This document shows, piece by piece, positions 6,519 to 11,610 of a stretch of 11,610 nt of DNA (position 1 is its first letter; every line of letters starts with the position of its first letter). This DNA is from an uncultured Collinsella sp. (GTDB taxonomy: Bacteria > Actinomycetota > Coriobacteriia > Coriobacteriales > Coriobacteriaceae), in the NCBI GenBank assembly GCA_905209765.1, contig CAJLUE010000056.1, forward strand, positions 1 to 11,610, given 5' to 3'. The notes beneath the pieces are model-generated. The model searched no databases. It was not told the origin of the DNA and saw nothing but the letters and a program-made list of their open reading frames with translations. Made by a program: the position numbers and the translations under genes.

Positions 6519-6839
6519 ATGGCGTCTGAGGGCTTTTTTGAGCGGGTGTACGGGGTAGTCGAGCAGATCCCTGAGGGGATGGTCGCCACGTACGGCCAGG
6601 TGGCGCTGCTCGCCGGTCGTCCGCGAAGCGCGCGCTATGTGGGCTATGCGTTGCACAGCAATCCGCGCCCTGGCCAGATTCCCTGCCATCGTGTGGTGTT
6701 TGCCGATGGCCGTATTTGCGAGGGCTTTGCGTTTGGCGGTCCCGATGCTCAACGTGAGCTTTTGCTAGGGGAGGGCGTGACGTTTACCGATCCCATGCAC
6801 GTCGACTTGGCCGCCTGCCGCTGGCCAGCAGGGCTCTAG
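6519..6839 (+). CDS. Single-domain MGMT-like alkyltransferase
   Basis: This 106-residue protein corresponds to the C-terminal, DNA-binding and active-site domain of O6-alkylguanine-DNA alkyltransferases, without the N-terminal domain. TYGQVA (24-29), the arginine-finger region SARYVG (37-42, R39) and the active-site motif IPCHRVV with C56 are all present. Because the nucleophilic cysteine is kept, this is not a classical alkyltransferase-like (ATL) protein, in which tryptophan replaces it. It could repair O6-alkylguanine directly or act as a damage sensor. The ATG at 6519 follows GAAGGGAG (6505-6512). Hairpin repeats lie immediately on both sides, so it is probably a single-gene transcript, but I found no clear promoter. 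Confidence 0.88.
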   Translation: MASEGFFERVYGVVEQIPEGMVATYGQVALLAGRPRSARYVGYALHSNPRPGQIPCHRVVFADGRICEGFAFGGPDAQRELLLGEGVTFTDPMHVDLAACRWPAGL

Positions 6840-6855
6840 CGGCTCTGCCGTGGCC

Positions 6856-6896
6856 AAAACCACCACAAAGGTGCCTGTCCCCTTTGTGGTGGTTTT
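6856..6896 (+). terminator. 33-bp hairpin repeat, copy 4 (inverted)
   Basis: Opposite orientation to copies 1 and 3: CCACCACAAAGG (6860-6871), spacer TGCCTGTCC, CCTTTGTGGTGG (6881-6892), flanked by AAAA and TTTT for a 16-bp stem. It begins 16 nt after the alkyltransferase stop and can act as a bidirectional terminator. Confidence 0.8.
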
Positions 6897-7173
6897 CCGT
6901 TTCAGGTTTACCGGGGCTAACTTATGGAGAAGCTATGGCGGCGCATATTGACGCTAGAAAGTAAACCACGGTGAACTATATTGGTTTCAGCAACGGAGCA
7001 GGCAATAGGCGATGAAAAAGCCTGCCCTGTTGAGTTTGATTCGCATTCCTCCCCTCTGTGCGATTCAACGGTGTACTTCGGGAACAGGCCCGCTGGCAAC
7101 TAACTGCCAGCGGGCCTGTTCCTGTTTCGGGAGAATTTAATCTCACCGTCTATGTTGTGCGAAAGCGCTTTGC
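6897..7173. other. Non-coding gap with several hairpins
   Basis: The gap lies between convergent genes. It has a hairpin of GCAGGC (6998-7003) with GCCTGC (7020-7025), an imperfect stem around 7040-7070, and a perfect 18-bp hairpin at 7081-7122. A TTGACG hexamer at 6948-6953 has no well-spaced -10. A small RNA is possible but not demonstrated, and no credible coding region was found. Confidence 0.35.
7081..7122. terminator. Perfect 18-bp hairpin downstream of trpS
   Basis: GGAACAGGCCCGCTGGCA (7081-7098) and its exact complement (7105-7122) enclose the 6-nt loop ACTAAC. It lies 51 bp past the trpS stop and is the best terminator candidate for that gene. No run of T follows the stem on the minus strand, and only TGTTT follows on the plus strand, so it may be a U-less terminator or an RNA-stabilising structure. 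Confidence 0.45.
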
Positions 7174-8223
7174 CTAGTACACCATGCCCATGGCGTCCTG
7201 AACCTCGGCCAGGGTCTGCTCGGCGATCTCGTTGGCGCGACGATTGCCCTCGTGCAGGACGTCCTTGACGTAATCCAGGTCGTTCTCGTAGTGCTGGCGA
7301 CGCTCGCGGATCGGGGCGAAGTACTCGTTGACGGCCTCGGTCACGTACTTCTTGAGCTGGCCGGAGCCGCCCATGCCAATCTCCTCGGCAATCTCGACCT
7401 CGGAGCGGCCGGTGCAGATGGCAGCCGTGGAAAGCAGGCCGGACACGCCGGGGCGGTTCTCGGGATCAAACGTGATCATGCGCTCGGAGTCGGTCTGGCT
7501 CTTCTTGATACGCTTGGCCGTCTCCTCGGCGGTCATCGAAATATTGATGGCGTTGCCGTAGCTCTTGCTCATCTTGCGACCGTCAAGGCCGGGCAGCAGC
7601 GGGGTCTCGGACAGCAGCGCGTCGACCTCGGGAAATACCTTGCCGTAGCGGTTGTTAAAGCGGCGTGCGATGGTGCGGGTGAGCTCGATGTGCGGCAGCT
7701 GGTCGCGACCGACCGGCACCACGTTGCCCTTGCAGAACAGGATGTCGCAGGCCTGGTGCACAGGGTAGGTGAGCAGAAGGCCGGTGAGCTCGTGGCCCGA
7801 GGCCTCCATCTCGGCCTTGACCGTAGGGTTGCGTGCCAGCTCGGCCTCGGACACCAGCGACAGGAACGGCAGCATGAGCTGGTTGGCGGCGGGCACGGCG
7901 GAGTGCGCGTAGATCATGGTCTTGTCGGGGTCGATACCGCAGGCAAGGTAGTCCATGACCATGTTGTACACGTTGTCCTGGATGTGCTCGGTGGTGTCGC
8001 GGTCGGTGATGACCTGGTAGTCGGCGATGAGCACGTTGGTCTTGGCGCCCATGTTCTGCAGCTCAACGCGGCCCTTGAGGGTGCCAAAGTAGTGGCCCAG
8101 GTGCAGGCGGCCGGTGGGGCGGTCACCGGTAAGCATGGTGAACTTCTCGGGCGTCTTGGCCAGGCCCTCGCGAATGGCGTTGCTCTTTTGCAGCGCGACT
8201 TCGTAGCTGTTCTCGTTTGGCAT
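7174..8223 (-). CDS. trpS: Tryptophan--tRNA ligase
   Basis: The enzyme charges tRNA-Trp with tryptophan using ATP, in the cytosol. It is a 349-residue class I synthetase with the HIGH-type motif GRLHLGHYFG (38-47, H41-L-G-H44), the block GRDQLPHIELTRTIARRFN (172-190) typical of TrpRS, and PGLDGRKMSKS (211-221). The length fits the family (about 330-350). The ATG at 8221-8223 has AGGAG 5 nt upstream. An in-frame extension further upstream lacks sequence resembling the family. It lies 159 bp downstream of the WecA/TagO-type gene on the same strand. I see no T-box or trp leader in that gap, and no good promoter either. Confidence 0.96.
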   Translation of the reverse strand: MPNENSYEVALQKSNAIREGLAKTPEKFTMLTGDRPTGRLHLGHYFGTLKGRVELQNMGAKTNVLIADYQVITDRDTTEHIQDNVYNMVMDYLACGIDPDKTMIYAHSAVPAANQLMLPFLSLVSEAELARNPTVKAEMEASGHELTGLLLTYPVHQACDILFCKGNVVPVGRDQLPHIELTRTIARRFNNRYGKVFPEVDALLSETPLLPGLDGRKMSKSYGNAINISMTAEETAKRIKKSQTDSERMITFDPENRPGVSGLLSTAAICTGRSEVEIAEEIGMGGSGQLKKYVTEAVNEYFAPIRERRQHYENDLDYVKDVLHEGNRRANEIAEQTLAEVQDAMGMVY

Positions 8224-8382
8224 GATTGCTCCTAACGTATGTTCATGGGTCAAGATGATAACGCGTTTATCGGAGGGGCGGGGCGTTAGCAGGAGAGGGG
8301 CGGGAGAGAGGCGGCTTGCGCGATGGGTGTGGCGCGGCTGCGCTTGGCCAACGGTGCCTGGGCACATCCTCGGCAGCTTGCC

Positions 8383-9582
8383 CTAGCGCTTGTGGTGGCG
8401 CTCTTCTTTGCGCTCCTCGGCTGCCTGCTCCTCCTGCTTAAAAGCGGGGTCGTCGGGGGTTACCAGCTCGTCCTCGTGCGTGCGCTTGTTGTAATGGTGG
8501 CGCAGCACGGGCTCAAACAGGTGCAGGTGCTTGGCGAAGGCCGCCGAGCCAATGGCGAGCACGGTAAAGATGAGCACGCGCATGGGAACCTCGACCTGAT
8601 TGATGGCGGCGGCGCCGGCCGAAAGCATGATGCACCAGGCGTAGATGAGCAGCACGGCCTGCTTTTGGTTGTAACCCTCTTGAATCAGGCGGTGGTGAAT
8701 GTGGCCCTTGTCGGCCTGCCCAATGCTAATGTGGGCGCGCTTGCGGCGCACGATGGCGCTAAACGTGTCGATGATGGGCACGCCGGCCACGATGAGCGGG
8801 ATGATGAGCGAGGTGAGCGCGGCGGTGCGGCTCACGTTGAGCAGCGAGATGGAGCCCAGGGCGAAGCCCAACAGCAGCGACCCCGAGTCGCCCAAGAAGA
8901 TGCTTGCGGGGTTGAAGTTGTAATGCAGAAAAGCTGCGCACGAGCCAAAGAGCGCGATGGAGAGCGCAGCGGCGTCGATACGGCCCGAAAGCATGGCCAT
9001 CGTGAACATGGTGAACGACGCGATGTCGCAGATGCCCGTGGCCAGGCCGTCGAGGCCGTCAATGAGGTTGATGATGTTGGTGAACGCCACCAGGTAGATC
9101 ACGGTGATGGGGTATGCGAGCCAGCCAAGCATGATATCGCCAGGGGCAAACGGGTTGACGATGACGCCGATGCGCAGGCCGCCCACGCAGGCGATGAGCG
9201 CGGCGAGGACCTGACCGGCCAGCTTTTGCTTGGGCTTGAGCTGGTAGACGTCGTCGATTGCGCCGGTCGCAAAGATGACGGTAAAAGAAAGCGCCAGTAT
9301 GGGGTAGCTGATGTGCAAGAGGGGATGAGGCACCAAAACGGGCGGCCAGCCCAGGTACCAGGTGCCTAGGATCTGCACAATGCAGGCGACGACGAGGCCC
9401 AAAAAGACCGCCGTGCCGCCCATGCGCGGGATGGGCTTGGTGTTAATGCGGCGCTTTGAGGGATAGTCGACGGCGTCGAGCTTAATCGCTAGACGTTTGA
9501 CCAGGGGTACCGTGAGAAAGGTCGTGATAAAGGCAGCGGCCGCCACGCATAAGTACGGTATGAAGCTCGTGGAGGAAGCCAT
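8383..9582 (-). CDS. WecA/TagO-type undecaprenyl-phosphate GlcNAc-1-P transferase
   Basis: This 399-residue membrane enzyme belongs to the polyprenyl-phosphate N-acetylhexosamine-1-phosphate transferases, which start lipid-linked glycan synthesis for wall polymers or surface polysaccharide. Key motifs are present: IDDVYQLKPKQKLAGQ (109-124, D110 and D111), INLIDGLDGLATG (171-183, D175 and D178), NPASIFLGDSGS (224-235, D232) and the cytosolic HIHHR (294-298). Many membrane spans alternate with these loops. The C-terminus is a hydrophilic Glu/Lys/Arg/His-rich tail of about 40 residues. HIHHR separates this group from MraY. The ribosome binding site is weak (GGCGG about 11 nt before the ATG). 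A minus-strand promoter, GACCAA/GGCATA on the plus strand (9663-9668 and 9640-9645, 17 bp apart), is possible but weak. The sugar is presumed GlcNAc by family. Confidence 0.93.
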   Translation of the reverse strand: MASSTSFIPYLCVAAAAFITTFLTVPLVKRLAIKLDAVDYPSKRRINTKPIPRMGGTAVFLGLVVACIVQILGTWYLGWPPVLVPHPLLHISYPILALSFTVIFATGAIDDVYQLKPKQKLAGQVLAALIACVGGLRIGVIVNPFAPGDIMLGWLAYPITVIYLVAFTNIINLIDGLDGLATGICDIASFTMFTMAMLSGRIDAAALSIALFGSCAAFLHYNFNPASIFLGDSGSLLLGFALGSISLLNVSRTAALTSLIIPLIVAGVPIIDTFSAIVRRKRAHISIGQADKGHIHHRLIQEGYNQKQAVLLIYAWCIMLSAGAAAINQVEVPMRVLIFTVLAIGSAAFAKHLHLFEPVLRHHYNKRTHEDELVTPDDPAFKQEEQAAEERKEERHHKR

Positions 9583-9825
9583 GAATCAAAAAACCGCCAA
9601 GCGTCGAAGGAAAAGGTCAAAGGGCGCTACGCGCAAAAGGGCATAGCTGACCCATGATACTCGACCAAGGAGGGTGTGAGGAATTGCACGGGGCGATTAT
9701 CACGCGCTTACCAGATATTGGGATGTTGGCGGGGGTTCTGCCGAGTGCCGTTGGGTGTCATACGGGATCCGCGATGGCAATTTTTGGCAAAATCGGCAAA
9801 AGAAAACCACCCCCCACGTTACGAA
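9583..9825. other. Non-coding upstream region of the WecA/TagO-type gene
   Basis: No credible coding region was seen. A 35-codon frame from the ATG near 9723 has no ribosome binding site. GGCAA occurs three times at 9776, 9786 and 9795, roughly one helical turn apart, which could be a repeated protein-binding site. A weak minus-strand promoter candidate is described under the WecA/TagO-type gene. Confidence 0.35.
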
Positions 9826-9968
9826 AATGAACCCACCTAAAACAGGTGGGTGCCCTCATCGACTGTTCCAGCGTCCTTAACAACGAAGGATACCTGTACT
9901 AAGTACGACTGTGTGGGCTCCCTAAATAAACGCGACGGTTCACCCAGTTGCTCCGCGGGGGGCGGAAT
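9826..9968 (-). ncRNA. Structured RNA candidate with terminator (riboswitch- or 6S-like)
   Basis: On the minus strand GGGAGCCCACA (plus 9912-9922) pairs with TGAGGGCACCC (plus 9847-9857) apart from two A-A mismatches, closing a multi-branch structure. Inside are GTAC-TTA-GTAC (9896-9906) and a hairpin with CAG/CTG and TCCTT/AAGGA steps (9869-9896). Next comes a terminator stem, ACCCACCT with AGGTGGGT (9831-9851), and a T-rich tail. The closing stem and the terminator stem share four bases, so they cannot both form, as in a transcriptional riboswitch. A TATGAT box (plus 9975-9980) suggests a start near 9968. I cannot name the family. A 6S-type RNA or a Coriobacteria-specific motif are possibilities. 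Confidence 0.5.
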
Positions 9969-9974
9969 ATCTAC

Positions 9975-9980
9975 ATCATA
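9975..9980 (-). promoter_or_regulatory. -10 box candidate for the structured RNA
   Basis: TATGAT on the minus strand matches the -10 consensus at five of six bases. The hexamer 17 bp upstream (CTGGAA) matches the -35 consensus only partly. It would start an RNA of about 140 nt ending at the terminator at 9831-9851. Confidence 0.3.
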
Positions 9981-10005
9981 AAGCGGCACTTTGTCGATTC
10001 CAGTC

Positions 10006-10034
10006 TTGACATTACAAAAATCGTGTCGGACGAT
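10006..10034 (+). promoter_or_regulatory. Promoter candidate for the PflX-like gene
   Basis: A perfect TTGACA lies at 10006-10011, with a weak -10 (GACGAT, 10029-10034) 17 bp downstream. Transcription would begin near 10041 and leave a leader of about 78 nt. The weak -10 keeps confidence low. Confidence 0.3.
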
Positions 10035-10118
10035 TACGGCGCCTTGGGCTTGGAGCCGTTTGTGCGATCCGGGCCTTTACGTTTGAGCTGCTGAATCGTT
10101 GTTTTGGAGCATGTTTTT

Positions 10119-11063
10119 ATGCCGACGTCGTTGACCGAACTTTTTTCGCCCGCCTGCCATTTGTGTCCGCGCCGTTGCGGCGCGGCGCGCGACGAGGGCG
10201 CGCGTGGCGTGTGCGGCGCCGACGACACGCTTAAGGTCGCCCGCGCGGCGCTCCATATGTGGGAGGAGCCGCCCATCTCGGGCGAGGCCGGCTCGGGCAC
10301 GATTTTCTTTAGCGGTTGCTCGCTCAAATGCGTCTACTGCCAAAACCACGAGATCTCGACGGGCAATTTCGGTCTTGAGATTACGCCCCAGCGCTTGGTC
10401 GAGATTATGCTGGAGCTGCAGGACCAGGGCGCCAACAACATCAACTTGGTGACGGCGACGCATTATGCTCACCTGCTGCCGGCCGCGATTGCCGCAGCGC
10501 GGGAGCGTGGGCTGGACATCCCGATCGTCTACAATACGAGCGGCTATGAGCGGGCGAGTGCCGTGGCTGCCCTGGGTGACCTGGTTGATGTGTGGCTTAC
10601 CGATTTTAAATATGCCGATGCGGCGCTTGCACAGTCGCTTTCTCATATTCGGGATTACCCGCGTGTAGCCGTGTCGGGCCTGGCTCAGATGGCGCGCGAG
10701 ATCGAGCGCCGCGGGGGAGAGCTGGTGGACGACGAGGGGCTTATGAAGCGCGGCATCATTGTGCGCCATCTGGTACTGCCGGGACATGCAGACGATTCAT
10801 GTCGCGTGCTGGACTTGGTGTGGCAGACGGTGGGCGACGTGCCGATTTCGGTCATGAACCAGTACACGCCTAATGCGCTCATGCGCGAGCAGGGCGGAGA
10901 TCTGGCACGCGCCGTGACGCGCGAGGAGTACGAGCAGGTGCTCGATCATGCCGACGACTTGGGCTTTACGACGATGTTCTGGCAAGAAGGTGGAGCGGTA
11001 GATGAGAGCTTCACCCCGGCGTTCGACACCACCGGCGTTCTTACTAGTGCCCAGACCAGCTAA
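10119..11063 (+). CDS. PflX-like radical SAM protein
   Basis: This 314-residue protein resembles the PflX group (COG1313), relatives of pyruvate formate-lyase activating enzymes whose substrate is not established. The radical SAM cluster motif is CSLKCVYC (C67, C71, C74; CX3CX2C), inside SGSGTIFFSGCSLKCVYCQN-type sequence characteristic of the group. A second cysteine set lies before it (C13, C16, C20, C32, in the order CHLCPRRC then GVCG), which may bind another metal centre. The SAM-binding barrel follows, and the protein is cytosolic. The ATG at 10119 has GGAG 9 nt upstream. An in-frame TTG at 10104 would add five residues and is less likely. No glycyl radical enzyme gene is adjacent, so the partner is unknown. 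A long inverted repeat lies just after the stop. Confidence 0.88.
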   Translation: MPTSLTELFSPACHLCPRRCGAARDEGARGVCGADDTLKVARAALHMWEEPPISGEAGSGTIFFSGCSLKCVYCQNHEISTGNFGLEITPQRLVEIMLELQDQGANNINLVTATHYAHLLPAAIAAARERGLDIPIVYNTSGYERASAVAALGDLVDVWLTDFKYADAALAQSLSHIRDYPRVAVSGLAQMAREIERRGGELVDDEGLMKRGIIVRHLVLPGHADDSCRVLDLVWQTVGDVPISVMNQYTPNALMREQGGDLARAVTREEYEQVLDHADDLGFTTMFWQEGGAVDESFTPAFDTTGVLTSAQTS

Positions 11064-11068
11064 TTTGA

Positions 11069-11252
11069 GACGGGGCTCTTTGAGTAGTCTTTTTGGGACG
11101 GGGCTATTTTAGCTACCCCTGCCGCTGTTCGGCCAAATCGTTCGCGTTGCCTGTCGGGGCAGCTAAAATAGCCCCGTCCCAAAAAGACTACTCCCGGTGG
11201 GGTCGAGCCGGCATTCGAAAAGTAGTCAAAAAAGCCCCGTCCCAAAAAGACT
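11069..11252. repeat. Long nested inverted-repeat element
   Basis: A perfect 33-bp inverted repeat occupies 11082-11114 and 11161-11193, with CCCC/GGGG extending it past one mismatch and about 36 nt of loop. The arms begin GAGTAGTCTTTTTGGGACGG and end in ATTTTAGCT. An outer, imperfect pair (11069-11089 and 11221-11241, 17 of 21 positions) repeats GACGGGGCT and the AGTAGTC motif, so the element is nested. It lies between the PflX-like gene and the tRNA promoter. It may end the upstream transcript, but it resembles a miniature mobile element, and its arm start matches that of the element at 80-202. Confidence 0.75.
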
Positions 11253-11264
11253 GGGTATTGGGCG

Positions 11265-11292
11265 TTGACAGTTGGCGAGCCGTAGGTAAAAT
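11265..11292 (+). promoter_or_regulatory. tRNA-Ala promoter
   Basis: A consensus TTGACA (11265-11270) and a TAAAAT box (11287-11292) are 16 bp apart. The predicted start near 11299 lies about 7 nt before the tRNA. This is the strongest promoter in the window. Confidence 0.8.
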
Positions 11293-11305
11293 ATCAACTT
11301 GTCCT

Positions 11306-11378
11306 GGGGACGTAGCTCAGTTGGGAGAGCGCTGCCGTCGCATGGCAGAGGCCGAGGGTTCGACTCCCTTCGTCTCCA
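11306..11378 (+). tRNA. tRNA-Ala (anticodon CGC)
   Basis: The 73-nt sequence folds as a full cloverleaf: acceptor stem GGGGACG with CGTCTCC, D-stem GCTC/GAGC, anticodon stem CTGCC/GGCAG with loop GTCGCAT (11337-11343) and T-stem GAGGG/CCCTT with loop TTCGACT. The anticodon CGC (11339-11341) reads GCG, alanine. The discriminator base is A and CCA is not encoded. Position 32 is G opposite U38, whereas many bacterial tRNA-Ala have A32-U38. It has its own promoter upstream and terminator downstream. Confidence 0.95.
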
Positions 11379-11393
11379 CCCTTGGATTTGATA

Positions 11394-11424
11394 AGCCGCT
11401 GACATTGTGTCGGCGGCTTTTTTT
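11394..11424 (+). terminator. tRNA transcript terminator
   Basis: AGCCGC (11394-11399) pairs with GCGGCT (11413-11418) and GACA with TGTC inside, closed by a TTG loop. A run of seven Ts follows (11418-11424). It begins 16 nt after the tRNA, and is a standard intrinsic terminator. Confidence 0.85.
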
Positions 11425-11443
11425 AAAAAGAAAGGGCAATACC

Positions 11444-11610
11444 ATGGCCGAGCTTGAGTCCCAACCACTGTCTGCCGAGGAGCGCGCCGAGTTGGAAGAG
11501 CTCCGCGCCGAGAAGGCTCGTCGCGAGGCCCAGGAAGAGGCGCGCCGCGAGCGTGAGGAGCTGGCCGCCCTGCGTGCCGAGCGCGAGAAGGCCGAGGGGG
11601 CCGCTGCGAA
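11444..11610 (+). CDS. Coiled-coil protein, 5' end only
   Basis: Fifty-five codons are visible before the window ends. The ATG at 11444 is preceded by AAAGGG at a suitable distance. After MAELESQPLS the sequence is dominated by Glu, Ala, Arg and Leu in heptad-like spacing (ERAELEELRAEKARREAQEE and onward), which predicts a long soluble alpha-helix or coiled coil. No signal peptide or membrane segment is seen in this part. I do not recognise the family, since such low-complexity helices occur at the start of many unrelated proteins. The rest of the gene lies outside the window. Confidence 0.75.
   Translation, partial: MAELESQPLSAEERAELEELRAEKARREAQEEARREREELAALRAEREKAEGAAA

Noticed and set aside
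3918..6896. CRISPR array reading of the four repeated 33-bp units
   Set aside because: The copies are hundreds of bases apart, separated by genes and in alternating orientation. There are no regular spacers or cas genes.
6917..7099. Minus-strand frame of 60 codons between trpS and the alkyltransferase gene
   Set aside because: It has no ribosome binding site or recognisable sequence and overlaps hairpin-rich non-coding DNA.
7252..8235. Long plus-strand frame opposite trpS
   Set aside because: It is a shadow of trpS caused by GC-rich codon bias. The minus strand has a complete synthetase with intact motifs.
8323..9369. Long plus-strand frame opposite the WecA/TagO-type gene
   Set aside because: Its composition is Gly/Ala/Val/His/Asp-rich with no family motifs, while the minus strand has the full catalytic motif set.
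9932..9950. T-box-like GGGTGAACCG on the minus strand near the structured RNA
   Set aside because: It lacks the TGGN bases that pair with the tRNA acceptor end, so a T-box is not supported.
11226..11468. Minus-strand frame of 80 codons containing WRRRESNPRPLPCDGSALPTELRP
   Set aside because: This is the well-known false protein made by translating a tRNA gene antisense. It covers tRNA-Ala and its flanks.

Overview
The window looks like chromosome of a high-GC actinobacterium of the Coriobacteriia, most likely Collinsella or a close relative. I infer this from the GC-rich third codon positions, the gene set of an anaerobic fermenter (ATP-type PEP carboxykinase, a PflX-like radical SAM protein) and short dispersed palindromes that I associate with Collinsella. 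I could not run a search. There is no phage, insertion sequence with a transposase, or CRISPR array.

Layout. Bases 1-281 hold a 123-bp inverted-repeat element. A polysaccharide flippase gene follows on the minus strand (282-1855), broken into two frames by an apparent one-base deletion near 855. The divergent gap 1856-2227 carries a palindromic operator candidate, a nested palindromic element (1971-2088) and a 16-bp LacI-type palindrome, then pckA (2228-3898). Next come four plus-strand genes: a free-standing B3/4 tRNA-editing-like protein behind a leader with an attenuator-like hairpin, a MarR regulator, a DegV lipid-binding protein and a single-domain alkyltransferase. The same 33-bp terminator-like hairpin recurs four times across this stretch. 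trpS and a WecA/TagO-type phosphoglycosyltransferase gene lie on the minus strand (7174-9582). The gap 9583-10118 contains a minus-strand structured RNA candidate. A PflX-like radical SAM gene, a long perfect inverted repeat, tRNA-Ala(CGC) with a consensus promoter, and the start of a coiled-coil protein gene close the window.

How the genes relate. Most are housekeeping or metabolic genes with their own control signals rather than one operon. The WecA/TagO-type enzyme and the flippase belong to the same undecaprenyl-phosphate glycan pathway (initiation and flipping), so loss of the flippase frame would matter if real. MarR and DegV are adjacent and may be functionally linked through fatty acids. 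The most unusual content is non-coding: three kinds of dispersed palindromic element, two of them sharing arm sequence at opposite ends of the window, and two riboswitch- or sRNA-like structured segments.
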